Shown here: in pieces, positions 1 through 9,958 of the stretch
Position numbering within the stretch: position 1 is the first letter of the stretch
How the letters are laid out: every line of letters starts with the position of its first letter
Source: Cerioporus squamosus
Lineage: Eukaryota > Basidiomycota > Agaricomycetes > Polyporales > Polyporaceae
Direction of reading: 5' to 3'
Assembly (NCBI GenBank): GCA_022592435.1
Contig: JABYQS010000744.1
Coordinates: forward strand, 1 to 14,340
Length of the DNA: 14,340 nt
The notes under the pieces: generated by a model
Database searches by the model: none
Seen by the model: only the letters and a program-made list of their open reading frames with translations
What the model was told of the DNA's origin: nothing
Position numbers and translations under genes: made by a program

Positions 1-97
1 AGGTAAGCGAGGGAAGCGAAGTGAGCGTCGATCTGTCTTACACACTAGAGCCTTCATGTATATAGCGCGAAGTTCCAACGGCGTTATGACGACATCA
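1..97. other. Window edge without a supported gene
   Basis: No complete feature is visible. The first bases read AGGTAAGC, which resembles an exon end followed by a 5' splice donor on the plus strand, so a plus-strand exon could end just outside the window. Nothing inside the window confirms it. Confidence 0.3.
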
Positions 98-748
98 TCA
101 TAGCGCGGATGGGTAGAGTAATCCGGCTGTCGACGAGGTTAACTGAGTAAGTGACTATGGAAGATCCCTGTGCACCTTACCTTCGAGAGCGAGACCCGCA
201 ACCCAAGGACTCGCATCATGTACGAGGCTGTGGTGGTGATCTGGACGTTGGTCTTATCCTGCACCAGAGCGTGATAGGCTGAACGATGGCTCCATCCACT
301 TGGGCCTGTGTATGACGGAGACGTGTATAATAGACGAGGCTGGTCGAGGATAGTCTCCTCTCTGACACGGTGGTCGAACGAGCCCGGACTATCGGCCTGC
401 AATGAAGAGAGAAAAGACCGGATGAGTATCTCATGCACACACTGCCGTGGACATACCGTGGACGCCTGTCCGGCCGTGGCCGCCACAAAACGTTCAGGGC
501 CCTGAGAGTACGGTCAGCGGTGGACCCCAGGTATCCAGACAACGGTGACATACCGCACAACCATACGTAGAGGGTGCGCAGTCTCCATGGACGGTCTCTG
601 CTCCAGGCGCGGTGGATTGCAGCTCAGGAGAGGGCGGGGACAGGGGGCGTGACGTATTAACCACAGATTGGTCCATAGCGGTCATGAGAGGAACAGCAGC
701 GGCCTGACGAGGGGTCAGAGAACGGGTTGTCGACTCGTCACTGTCCAT
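98..748 (-). CDS. Spliced gene, unknown small Ser/Thr/Pro-rich protein (166 aa)
   Basis: Function not recognised. On the minus strand four exons join cleanly: 748-554, 501-457, 396-181 and 142-98. The introns are 52, 60 and 38 nt with GTATGT, GTATGT and GTAAGG donors and CTCAG/TGCAG acceptors, all in phase 0. The product starts MDSDESTTRSLTPRQ and ends in TAGLLYPSAL. Its first 60 residues are rich in Ser, Thr and Pro and look disordered. There is no signal peptide or membrane segment. The ATG at 748 lies 5 nt inside the point where the inverted repeat begins (754). The repeat ends, on this strand, with a long pyrimidine tract and CAG, which looks like a 3' splice site. The real gene may therefore have earlier exons or a spliced 5' UTR inside the repeat arm. 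The splicing is convincing; start and function are not. Confidence 0.55.
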
Positions 749-1604
749 CGCGACTGAAAGGCGAGAGAAGGCGAGAGAGAGAGAGCAGGTTGGGAGGTGC
801 AGGAACTAGCTGCAAGGCGGAGGAAAGCTGGTGGGAAGGCGAAGGGAGGGCGAGGGGAAGCTGGTTGGAACACGGGCGTGAGCGGGCCTGGCTGGACGAC
901 ACGCAAGAGGGGGAAGTTGCACGACCGGGGAGATGGACTCCGGAACCCAAGCCGTTCGCCAGGACCTGGGCGAGAGGAAGCGGGAACCGGTACTCTGGAT
1001 CTCGGGAGCTCCAGACGCGTACCGCACCTTCTTCGCAGGGAGACAATACAGTCGCGGGGAGGGTTCCGTGCCGCTGTCGTTGCACATGCCGTTATCGACG
1101 GACCGAGCAAAGCCTCAATCCGTGTTGTTCGTGCCACCAGCAGCACTGTGAAGGTACGGCGTGCTGCGATCGACCTGCATCGTTGGCTAGGATTGCCCTG
1201 ATAACGTTACACTGGATGAGAGCGCGATAGATACCAGGGTGTGAGTACGTACGACGGTGGCTTTTGTGGCGAGACCTCAATCGCCTGGGGGACATGAGGG
1301 CGACATTCGCCGGTGCGACATGCCCGAATTGACAGAACTGCCAATCTACGGGCACGCGAATGCCGTATGAGGTGCGTGAGCGAGGCCGACAGTCTCCACG
1401 AATCGTGCCCTGCAATCGCTGCGGGCCCCGATCGGATGTGCGAAGAGGACTTCAGACAAATGCGTTCTACCTGGCCAATCATGAAGAAGCGGCCTTGACG
1501 AAGTCCTTGCAACGAGGGGCGTAAAACGGGGTTCAAGACTCACCAGCGAGGCACTTGTGGGACACACGCGCAACCTTGAAGCTTCGCCCAGCCATGCTGG
1601 CCAT
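715..1604 (-). CDS. Weak gene model inside left repeat arm, outward-facing, possibly F-box-like
   Basis: A minus-strand model joins 1604-1544, 1505-1249 and 1197-715 with introns of 38 and 51 nt. Phases fit and 266 codons stay open. Around residues 11-75 the order of segments (VARVSHKC, then QVERICLKSSSHI, then SLTHLIRHSRARRLAVL) recalls the helix after an F-box and the start of leucine-rich repeats in agaric F-box proteins, but the F-box itself is not visible. The third exon becomes a low-complexity Pro/Ser/Arg stretch. Its end overlaps, in another frame, the first exon of the 98-748 gene. An alternative is that this gene splices through the pyrimidine-rich acceptor at 754 into that gene, making one longer transcription unit. 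The same sequence occurs on the plus strand of the right arm. Confidence 0.25.
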
Positions 1605-2496
1605 TCTCGTGATCCTCGCGGAGACAGAGGGCACGGGCTACGGATCCGACAGTAGGCGGGAAATTCGCAGCGCTGGGACCGTGGGTTCGAGAAAGCACGC
1701 AGACGGAACTGGGACTGCCCGTAGAGACCTTGACAGAGCGGACCGAGGGACGACTAAGACAGTGTAGAGGACGAAATGGCGGAGTCCGACAGTCATGGCC
1801 CGAAAGGGAGGTCCGAATAGGGGCAGAAGGACAGAAGATCACCATGAGATTGAGCCGCTCTGTGGGTGTCCTCGCGCCGCGCCGCGTATCGGAAGCAGGA
1901 TCAGCGGAGTGAATTCATGCTGGAGTGTGGTGGGAGAACGATGGGATGGTGGGATGAGTGTGGGAGCAGAAGTCGGTGGACTAGCGTGTGACCATGTCAC
2001 GATTACGCCAGGCACCCCTTGCCATAAGTTGGCCAGCTGACCGTCACACACGTCCCAAAATGAAACTCGGCTTCATGCGATAACCTTGACCTCGTCACCT
2101 TCAGTGTCCACCGTCGACGTGCGTGCAACGAGGTATCCTGTCCTCCGTCCTTGAGTTCTAGCTTCGAAACTCGTGCACAGTAGCTTCTCACTCGACGTGT
2201 GCTCTGGCCCTCCTGCAGTCCGTCCGCGATGGCTCTAACGTATCGCGGCTCTTGTCTCCCAATCCCCATCCACTCCCCGCCTCGCCCCCCACAAGCTCGC
2301 ATCCCATGCCCGCAAGTGCATCTGCAGTTCCTTCACCGACGCTCACCTCTTCCACACACAGACGTGAGTGGTTGCGCAGCCATTGCCGACGTATTCGGAG
2401 ACCCATGATTGGGCTCAATGTAGGTGTTCAAGAGGTTCTACGCGATCTCGTGAGGGAACATCAAGCCGCTATCCAGTACAGCACACTTCTTGCGAG
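754..2496 (+). repeat. Left arm of large inverted repeat (at least 1743 bp)
   Basis: The reverse complement matches 14340-12598. Every paired coordinate adds up to 15094, so there is no insertion or deletion along the arm, including the GA microsatellite at about 773-785. Comparing sequence and all translated frames, I found one difference: T at 2198 against C (read on the same strand) at 12896. The inner edge is sharp. After 2496 the left copy continues AGGTAAGC and the mirror copy GCCATCCT. The outer edge cannot be fixed because the mirror arm reaches the window end. The arm carries exons 1-2 of gene A, its upstream region and an outward gene model. I see no target-site duplication, terminal repeat or transposase. 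Confidence 0.95.
1605..2305. promoter_or_regulatory. Non-coding stretch upstream of gene A, probable shared divergent promoter region
   Basis: About 700 bp lies between the probable start of the outward gene (1604) and the ATG of gene A (2306). Both strands contain open frames, but none has a supported start plus splice structure. A short upstream ATG frame (MKLGFMR, then stop) lies at about 2059. A possible 5' UTR intron of gene A runs from a GTGCGT donor near 2120 to acceptors at 2161 or 2180. An identical copy lies at 12789-13489, so both arms should carry the same promoter. Confidence 0.3.
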
Positions 2497-3302
2497 AGGT
2501 AAGCCGAAGTAAAGCATGCCTGGGCCCTCCTTTCCAACCGCTACCCCCTAGTCCGTCCCGTCACCCTTCGTAGCACCAGTTCTATCCACTCCGCCTTCCG
2601 CAAAGATGTTCGGAAGTCCGTCATGCATCTTGTGAGTGAATTGCCTCTCGTGTGCCTTTCTGTCGCCCGTTCAGTGCCTGATATGACTGCAGCTCCAGGC
2701 CAAACATATAGCTCTCAACGTCAGTGTAGACCCGCCGGTCGTGGTTCTTACACCATCGGGCAAACAGTTGTACGTATACGCATGCGTATGCAATCTTCCC
2801 CGCTCACCACCGAGCAGCTACAAAGCCTACTCCCCACCACCCTCTCGTGCCGAACGCACTCCCAAGGTTCCTCGCCCATCTCGCAAAGCACAGGTTCGTG
2901 CTAGATTTTCCGAACTACCATCGATGCTGATCATGTCGCACCAGGCGATCGCAGAGTATCAGAGATGGGCCACGCCGCTCATTACCATACAGAACATCAT
3001 CGCGGAGCGTGCTTTGAACCCGGACGAGAAGTGTCCCGTCAAGCAGATATCTGCTATAGTACGTCATTCGCCGTAGCTCCCGACTCTACTCACAATTCAG
3101 TTTGCTGCCAGGTGCACTCAGATTTGGAGAGTGCTGATGAGTTACGTGGTGAGGTACGGTCTCAGGCTTTCCTAACAAGTCACTCGCTTTTCGCTCAATA
3201 TTTGCGCTTTAGAACAGCGATCTCAGCCACAGAATCAACGATCTCAGTTGGGAGGTGGACCAGTTTATGACGGAGACGGAGGCGAGAGACGACACCAATT
3301 GA
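2306..3302 (+). CDS. Gene A: unrecognised 203-aa protein in eight exons, 5' part inside the repeat arm
   Basis: Function unknown. Exons are 2306-2363, 2424-2498, 2552-2631, 2693-2769, 2818-2893, 2945-3058, 3112-3153 and 3213-3302, ending in TGA. Introns are 48-61 nt with good donors (GTGAGT, GTAAGC, GTACGT) and pyrimidine-AG acceptors. Intron 4 acceptor and intron 6 (51 nt, in frame if retained) were settled by comparison with the paralogue at 11922-12600. The start ATG is the only one in the first open exon; the N-terminus is Ser/Thr/Pro-rich (MPASASAVPSPTLTSS). A charged helix follows (VQEVLRDLVREHQ), then a hydrophobic strand-like segment ending VVVLTPSGK at residues 88-96, a Pro/Arg-rich linker, and acidic helices near the C-terminus (DLSHRINDLSWEV) that could form a short coiled coil. 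No signal peptide or membrane segment. The left repeat arm ends 2 nt before the exon-2 donor, so exons 1-2 are duplicated and exons 3-8 are unique. Confidence 0.7.
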
Positions 3303-3320
3303 TGGCCTTGTATCCTGTAG

Positions 3321-3327
3321 TATAAAT
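3321..3327 (+). promoter_or_regulatory. TATA-like element upstream of the WD40 gene
   Basis: TATAAAT occurs in the 240-bp gap between gene A and the WD40 gene, about 220 bp before its ATG. The distance allows a 5' UTR of ordinary length. It is a motif match only. Confidence 0.25.
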
Positions 3328-3542
3328 GGCGTGTATAGTATTTCGATCCGCAACGATACTTGCTGTCCCGCACAGACTAAGGGACTGCCAACGTCCATAT
3401 CTTGTTGGACTCTGCATGATGTACGCAGCGTGGTGACCGACAACGTGGCGGGAGCGTGCGAGCGTCGTCCCCAAGTCAGGACTCCTGCATGCTAACGGGG
3501 CGCATTCTCATCTACCTTCACCACCACCATACGACTGTCGCG

Positions 3543-5427
3543 ATGACAAGCTCCCATTTCTCCGCTTACATTGAGGTCAAGCATCTAACAAATGGCCACA
3601 GCGATACTATCAATACACTTTCCTTCTCTCCGGGAGGGACGCATCTCGCCAGTGGAGGGGACGATTTCGCTCTCATCATCTGGAACATCTCGAAAGGTCA
3701 ACTCCTGTATCGTCTCCTCTACAATGTCGCAGTCGATTGTGTGCTATGGCACCCAATTCATCCGGAGACCGTCATCGTGGGCTTGTCGAATGGCTACCTA
3801 GGTCAAGTATATGGCTTCTCGTTGGTGCGTCTTGGAATACCGCACGCTGCGACAGCTCACCAAGCCGGTCAGGATAGCTCACAAACCGCCGACACGACAT
3901 TGACCTAGGTGCAAGGAGTACGGTGCACTGTCTCGACTACGACAGGACTACCAGTTGCTTGGCGATTGGCATGGGGGAAGAAGTGCATGTTACTCGTGAA
4001 GTCTCTCCTAGTAACCCCTCTCCCATGTGTGTGCCATGACGCTGGACTGACGGTCACTTTAGACTCATATGATGGTGATATCGTGCTCCATGGCCCGTCA
4101 GGGCCAGCGGCAGGAATCGACCCACGATTGCGCCCGGTTACGGTCAAGTTTTACAAGGCCGGGACGCAGGTTATCGCCACTTACGTTGGTCACGGTGTCA
4201 TGTAAGTGGAGAGTTGTAAGCCTCCCTCTCGGAGATGAGCTTGACGGAACTCCATAGCTGCTGGGATGTCGCAACACGAGATACGCTGTGGCACATGACG
4301 ATGCCTGAGCAGACCCCGAATATGTATGTGCGCTCGCCGATTGCTTACAGCTTTACTTAACCTTACTCGCGTAGAGGGGGTTCGGCTCTCAGTCCGTCAC
4401 AGCGGTACATTGTCGTCTATAACCTCGTGAATGGACTCGACCTGTACAACGTTGGCGGCAATGGTCAGCAATCGCCCCGGAAGACGTACCGGTTCAAAGA
4501 GCGCCCTCGAACTCCGTACCGCCTCCAAGTGCAGTTCATCCACGGCGGTAAGGCCCTCGTGTGCGGGACTATGACTGGAGGAGTCCTTGTGTGGGAGACT
4601 GGGAGTGGGGAGCCCCTGCAAGAACTGTCGCACGGAGGTGAGTTAGACTCAGCCTCTTGGTGACTTGTCGTGATGACGACCTCGCCATTCAGTGGATATC
4701 ATCCAAGCGGTAAATGTACGCGTTCCTCGACAGCGCTTGAGCAGCTACCCGCTGACCTTCCGCCTCTCGTCAGGCCTGTACCAGTGACAGGAATAGTCTC
4801 ATTGCGACCGGCTCTGCTGCGAAGGGGCAGGGAACGTACATCAAGATCTGGAGGGCGAGAATAGGTATGCCAAGTCTCATGCTGAGAAAGTAAGCTGGCT
4901 CTCAAGGCTGTCGCACGCCAGCAAACGACGGCAACGGTCCCGAGCTACCGGATGCCGTAGATTGCCTGGTGCAAGCCGTCACGGTATGTACGTTTGGAAT
5001 CTATGTGCGGCTCATCCCCCAGCTCACATAATATGTCGTCGCAGGCACGACGGCTGTCTTGCAACGAGCTCGTTACTCACATGATCAATGGGACGGTCGC
5101 GCTGGCAATCTGCGCCTTGATAGGTTGGCTTGGGATCAAGGTCCCTTGGATGACGGTCTGGGAATATTGCCTGCTGGCGGTAAGTCAAGTACACATTAGT
5201 AGCATATCTACTTGTTGCTGACTGCACTCTGGCTGGAGATGGATCACGCCGCCCAGGCTACTCGCACCGGTGCCCAAGTTGCAGTCCGGGGTGGAAGAGA
5301 CTTCGTCGAATACGTATCCAGGGAGGGTTCGGCCATGGCGGTACGCATAGTCGACGCTGTCAGGGACGCGTGTGTTGCCTTCCTCTTCCCCACTGGTGCG
5401 CCGTACGTTCCTGTGGTTGATCCATAA
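3543..5427 (+). CDS. WD40-repeat protein with a C-terminal membrane segment (470 aa)
   Basis: Exons are 3543-3824, 3909-4201, 4258-4323, 4375-4637, 4693-4709, 4774-4864, 4907-4983, 5045-5179 and 5239-5427. All phases agree and the total is 471 codons with the stop. WD40 signs are clear. Residues 18-48 give GHSDTINTLSFSPGG and end in IIWN. A second blade has NVAVDCVLWHP. Later blades contain ICWDVATRDTLWHM (near residue 192), GGVLVWETGSG, and TGSAAKGQGTYIKIWRARI as the last strand. Residues about 379-396 (GTVALAICALIGWLGIK) form one hydrophobic segment, suggesting tail-side anchoring in a membrane, followed by about 70 residues. WD40 proteins are usually interaction scaffolds; no partner can be named. 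The exon-2 to exon-3 region contains a possible extra 36-nt intron (4027-4062) that is in frame, so the protein could be 458 aa. The last intron uses a GAG acceptor at 5238. Confidence 0.8.
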
Positions 5428-5925
5428 ATGTGACACTTGTATGTTGTATGCGCCTCTTCATCCCCATATTATATCACATACCATTTACAGTGTGGTTGCC
5501 GACTACGAGAGAGCTTGAGTAATTGCCTTAGTGTCAAGCCGCAACTGTCACCTGGACACGACCTTGCGCGTCGACAGCCTGATCGAAGGACTAACACTCA
5601 AAGCTTCGTCCGCAATGCATGGCGTACTGGAACACGAAGTTGTCGTCTGGTTGCATTGACAGCCACTCGAGCGCGGATTGGTACCTCTGGGTCAGCGAGA
5701 ATGACTGGAACTCGAAGAGCGACACCCGTTCTACGTCGAACGTGCTCTACTTATGCTGCACGATGGTAGCGACTAACTCCGCCACCCCGGTGATTCTGAC
5801 GAAACAATTAGTGAAACATTCGGTATAAGGTAAGTACAAAATCAAAAATCAGACTGGTACTGCGACAGGGAAACGCGATGCAAATAGACAACGGGAGGGA
5901 GAGTCATGCTAGGATAGCGTCCGAA
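5428..5925. other. Gap between convergent genes with a weak open frame
   Basis: This lies between the stop of the WD40 gene and the stop of the minus-strand gene, so it should hold two 3' UTRs. A plus-strand ATG frame at 5619-5828 (69 codons, starting MAYWNTKLSSG) is open. A second plus frame reads plausible pieces such as LELEERHPFYVERALLMLHDG across 5712-5766 but has stops between the pieces. Either could be an exon of a small or decayed gene. No start, splice pair and stop fit together. Confidence 0.25.
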
Positions 5926-7063
5926 TTAACTTGGCGGCGGAAGCGAGGGACCTGCACCAGGAAGCATCAAGACGTGATGAAAAGAGAGACGGATACGCAG
6001 CATGACTCACCAGCGGACGACTGCACCTTGTTCGCATCACGAGTCCGCTTCTCAATGCGGCCCTTGTAGGTGCGTACGGTATCCTTGGTGACCCATGAGG
6101 GCTCCCCATTCTTGAGGAAGTTCAAGACGTATCCGCGGAGATATGGATGGGGGTGAAGGGTATCAACGCTCACCCAAGCTGGTGCTGACGTGCGTAACCA
6201 GGCTTGAGTGGTCTCGTTGTCGCTATAGTGAATGTAGAGGTCACCGGGCTTGACGAGGGACAGCGTGGGAGGGATGTCAAGTAGCTGACTCGCGGTGGAA
6301 GCAAACCAAGTGGTCTTCTCTCCCCGGGTCTTCTCGCCGCGAGTACGCAAGCTGCGCCAGGTGTAGGTGATTTCCAGCGGACCTCTGCGGTTTGTCGGGT
6401 GTCTCAGAACGTGACTGGCAGAGACCGTGCATAAGCCGCTCACATAGACGTCATCACGCTCTGACGACGGTCGTGGGCAGAGTCGTCCAGACGCAGATGG
6501 CCGCGTGCCTGGCGCGTGTTTCTGGGCGACGCAAGAGAACACTCAGGACTGCAAGTGTCGTACCTGGAGAGCAGACTCACCGCAAACGTTGGGTCGTCCG
6601 AGCCTCATCTGGGACGGGCTGCACTTCAGCACCGGGTGCCGCGTTGCTAGCAGGGTGATTGGAAGGAGGGGGCGGAGGAGAGGCTACCGGCGCGATGTTC
6701 GGAGCAGCAGACGCAGGAGCTGGGGCCGGCTATGTATACAGTATCCCCTTAGCGGATGACTGAATCGGACAACGAAGTGTACATACCTCAGCACTCGCAA
6801 CAACGATTCCACGAGTGGCTCGCGACCCGGGCCCTTCTCCCGGAGTGATGCCGCTGAGTTAATCCCGGTGAGACTAAGGTTCCGAGACTGCAGAGAGTGC
6901 GACATGCTTACCCCTGGATAGTCTTCTGCTGTTGCCGAAGGTGTCGGTGCCGCAGTATCACGGACGACGCCGGAAGAGGTTTGCCTTCATCGCTCTCCAG
7001 GAGGAAGGCAGGACGGAAGGAGTATTTGACGTGGAAGGTTACCGGAGTCTCTGGTTCAATCAT
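5926..7063 (-). CDS. Unrecognised spliced protein with a Pro-rich linker (281 aa or longer)
   Basis: Function unknown. Minus-strand exons are 7063-6912, 6853-6787, 6729-6581, 6521-6444, 6384-6011 and 5951-5926. The introns are 57-59 nt with GTAAGC, GTATGT, GTGAGT, GTGAGC and GTGAGT donors; phases fit throughout and give 282 codons. The N-terminal 50 residues (EPETPVTFHVKYSFRPAFLLE) look like beta strands. Residues 74-105 are a Pro/Ala-rich linker with a PPPPP run. Residues 149-270 look like a second folded domain (GDLYIHYSDNETTQAWL, then GYVLNFLKNGEPSWVTKD). RGEKT is repeated in tandem at about 164-173. The frame stays open upstream of 7063 to an acceptor near 7118, so one more 5' exon is likely and the true start may lie farther up, for example at the ATG near 7172, which has strong Kozak context. 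It converges on the WD40 gene. Confidence 0.65.
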
Positions 7064-7990
7064 AGTGCTCTGAGAAACGTTCGACTTGTCGTCCGGCGGA
7101 AGCTTCAAGGGAGATAGAGACTGACATGCGCAGAGGAGCTCTTATACGTCGCAGTGACGGAGACATCCATGGCAGCACAATCGAGGGTAGACAGCATTGC
7201 ATGAGCGCGAGTCTGTCGACAAAGAGTTGAGCAACAAAGCACCGAACAATGCAAGGAGTGACTCCTTTATGATGAAGGTATGGATGAGCGTGACGGTGTT
7301 GCCAAGTTGGCACTGGCAGCAGACTGGCGGAATGAGCGCTCGCGCTGGGAAGGGGTCATGTGACGTGCTCCTCTTCGACAGGCTGAGCGCGACTCGCCAA
7401 TACTCCTTCCTCCGACTCGCACTGGCACAGTGGCAGTCGTGAGTCCTGACTATACTCACACCGGCCTTCCCTGTTTCCGCCGCTCTGTCTCCACATCCTC
7501 TCTTCGCTGTCTCTGTGGGCACGATGTTATCGCCTGACTGGAGGCTATGGTGACCGGTCTGCGCGATTGCGCCAAGCAGCCACGGATCAGCAAGCGAGTG
7601 CATCCCCTGCGCTCTCCCTCTCTTAACTCGTATTCTCCCTTCGGTTTGTCATTGATCCCATATGTGTACTCATATTCTACTCTTTGTTCTGCCCTTCCAG
7701 ATATTTGCACGACCCACTGTCGTCTATGCGCACAGCGAGTTGGCATACAACAGTCGCTTTCTGAGGTATAGTCCTAAGGATGATTGTGATCTGTACGTCC
7801 CGTGTCTCATTCCGAGCTTGAACCTGTACAGGCAGATTGTTCATTGTGCGCAACGTTTGTGATGTCGCGTACCTTCCGAAATCGAACCCTCTGGACTGAC
7901 TGGTTTGGGTCTTCCGTACGCGCTTGGGAGGCAAGTTCGCAATATTTTGATTCCAGCGGTTGCCCGAGCTAGCTGATGTGGTCTGCGATG
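7064..7990. other. Undecided stretch with open frames on both strands
   Basis: The minus strand has a long open frame at 7603-7142 and could hold the first exon(s) of the gene below it. On the plus strand, a strong pyrimidine-rich acceptor at about 7699 precedes an open piece (TVVYAHSELAYNSRFL), then a GTATAG donor near 7766 and another piece (FIVRNVCDVAYLPKSNPLD) ending in TGA near 7898. The reverse strand over 8015-7677 is also fully open and reads like protein. I could not find one model that satisfies start, phase and stop on either strand, so I list no CDS. Confidence 0.3.
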
Positions 7991-8093
7991 CGATGGCTAA
8001 CCGACCAGTCTCCAAACAGCTGGCGACACCACACGTGGCTTTAACTCAAGGACTACCTACGCACCAATCGCTATCGAAGCCCTCACGGAGCCC

Positions 8094-8910
8094 ATGAAAT
8101 GGTACAGGTGCCCTCGGACACACTATGTGACAGGCTCCGACGCATTGCGCGTCCGTATGGCGTTGCCGTTGGACGTCGTGGAGCACATTCAGCGGCCGTC
8201 GGTCGCGCCGACCCCGTGGTCCCTACGGGCCGTCTGTTTCCCATCGACGAGCTACCGGTCTTTTCACGCGGTGTCACACGCGCGACCGCACATTGCACGA
8301 GACGCAGAGTCTTACCTCGGCGGACAAAGCTACGTACCTCCCGGTAAGCATGGTCGTTCGTCTTCTGATCACGCTCCTGCTAGACGCTCTTCATGTCCCA
8401 CCTTTCACAGCTCATACCATATCACCGCTCCGCGATCGAGGGCACTGTATATCTACTGCCGGTTCCACCACCAACCAACAGCAGTCGCGGAGGCCTCGCT
8501 CTTCCAGGCTTTCCGTATCCCATCCCTAGGACCACCACTCTGGTCTCGGATATTGCCAGCGGTACTGGAACGGAGACGTCTCCTCTGCTCTCGTCAAACG
8601 CACCTGGCATCGTCGCCGTAACACGTTGCCCTGGATTCTTGGAGGCGTATGACGTCGTGATGAGAGTGGGTACCCCCCTCTCTCTTTGAACTCAAGCATG
8701 CCCCGTAATTGACGTTAGGTCGCGTTTGTAGACAGCCCGCTGGTATTCTGCTGGCCACAACCTCGTAGACTTCCACATCTCATGACGTCCGTCGCAGACC
8801 ATCCCCACCGGCTACCTCACGACCCTCGATTCTGCATGGACGTCTCTGACTTCAGCGTACCTATGACATCGGGCAATGTCTACCACTATTCGTCGCTGCT
8901 CGCGAACTAG
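8094..8910 (+). CDS. Unrecognised protein, 3' exons clear, 5' end uncertain
   Basis: Two exons are well supported: 8411-8665 (starting LIPYHRSAIEGTVYLLPVPPP) and 8719-8910 (VAFVDSPLVFCWPQP to YHYSSLLAN and TAG). They are joined by a 53-nt GTGGGT...TTAG intron in phase 0. The preceding exon ends at a GTAAGC donor (8344) in the frame reading SLTSADKATYLP. Upstream of that, two frames compete. One runs from ATG 8094 (MKWYRCPRTHYV) with a short intron ending at about 8312. The other reads RRIARPYGVAVGRRG and GRLFPIDELP and could start from an ATG near 7997. The start given here is provisional. The protein has a Pro/Ser/Thr-rich middle and no membrane helix or known motif that I recognise. Confidence 0.5.
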
Positions 8911-9004
8911 GAGGTGAACTCGTGTGTCCGCAAGTTCACCTGGTTTGGATCCAGAGTGATGAAGTGGCTGCTGTCGCCGTGAGACGATTCGATCGGGTGA
9001 TCGA

Positions 9005-9010
9005 TATAAG
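9005..9010 (+). promoter_or_regulatory. TATA-like element upstream of the 182-aa gene
   Basis: TATAAG lies about 100 bp before the ATG at 9107, in the 196-bp gap after the previous stop. The position suits a basidiomycete core promoter. Motif match only. Confidence 0.3.
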
Positions 9011-9106
9011 TAGAGGTCCTTGTGTCCGAGGGCATTCTGTGTGCCACTGCCCGCATCTCTCTCTTCCCTCCCCTGCGCGCATCTCGCTCTACTCGCACAC
9101 TTAGCC

Positions 9107-9815
9107 ATGGACTCTGTAGACCGTGCCCAAAGGTTAGCTGCGCCGTTGACCGTACTGTCACATGCTGAATCTTGAGTAGGGCACCTGATGACGTGGTGGT
9201 CGAACACTTCCGCACGTTCTACAACTGCGAGAACGATGGTAAGAAGAAGCACGAGTATCTACTGATCTACGTCGCGTTCGTTCAGGAGGGTACGGCGTCT
9301 GCTCAGTCGAACGGAGGTGAGTCAACACCTTGCCCAGGCGATCAAGAGAATTGACCTCTGATTTATAGCGGCGTTGATCGTGACCGACTGTGCTAGCGGC
9401 GATGTGCTCTTCGACGGCGTCATTGGAAAGGGCTGGGAATTCTTTTATTTCCCTTCTACCCTGCAACCCGGGGTACGTCTGCGTCTCTTCTGTTACTCGT
9501 ATGGCTCATCGGATGACTCACGCACCGCGATAGGCCCCGCCCGAATGCCAGGTCGTGACAAATGACAAGGACCTCGTCAAGGACGGTAGCGAGGACCCGG
9601 AGCTTCTACAGTGGTTCTCGTTTTTGAGTGAAGCAGACCAGCTCCGCTTTCGGGACCTCTTCGAGGCTGCCCTCCAGGCGGCGCGACTCAACCACGAGGA
9701 CCTCCAGACCAAGCTGGTGACCGCCATCATCGAGAAGGGACTTCATGTTCCCGCGAGAGGTGCCCGGCAGGCGCGAACCGATGCTGCAGGGGCCGAGAAC
9801 GCCACCTCTGAGTGA
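9107..9815 (+). CDS. Unrecognised 182-aa protein in four exons
   Basis: Exons are 9107-9132, 9180-9316, 9369-9472 and 9534-9815. Introns are 47, 52 and 61 nt with GTTAGC, GTGAGT and GTACGT donors; the sum is 183 codons ending in TGA. The start ATG sits in a good context (TTAGCCATGG). The N-terminal 90 residues look like a compact beta-rich domain (EYLLIYVAFVQEG, then GDVLFDGVIGKGWEFFYF). The C-terminal half is strongly helical and charged (ELLQWFSFLSEADQLRF, EDLQTKLVTAIIEKG at about 113-157), followed by an Ala/Arg/Glu tail. No signal peptide or membrane segment. No family recognised. Splicing and the codon pattern make it one of the best-supported orphans here. Confidence 0.7.
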
Positions 9816-9958
9816 CACTCGTTCCGAACTTATCAATTGCGCGATCTCGTCAGCGCTATCAGACAGTATCGAAAGCAATGTATTCTCACGTGCCACCGTA
9901 AAGGGTGAGTGGAGGGTGTGAACCTGTGTGAACTGCATGAGCACATCGCAAGCGACCG

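Noticed and set aside
434..474. Zinc-knuckle-like CTHCRGHTVDAC on the plus strand
   Set aside because: The spacing (C-x2-C-x2-H-x4-C) is not the CCHC knuckle spacing, and the stretch is antisense to a well-spliced minus-strand gene.
727..1230. Plus-strand open frame of 167 codons
   Set aside because: Arg/Gly/Glu-rich low-complexity product, no splice structure, and likely a GC-driven shadow of the other strand. The smaller ATG frame at 933-1151 looks more protein-like but also lacks support.
754..2496. Repeat arms as terminal inverted repeats of a large DNA transposon
   Set aside because: No transposase, helicase or integrase is seen between the arms, no target-site duplication, and the inner arm edge falls inside a host-like gene exon.
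6415..6443. 29-nt intron in the minus-strand 281-aa gene
   Set aside because: Too short compared with all other introns here; the 59-nt alternative (6443-6385) has the same phase and a better length.
8812..9252. Minus-strand open frame of 146 codons
   Set aside because: It lies antisense to the end of one well-supported plus-strand gene and the start of the next, and across their promoter gap.
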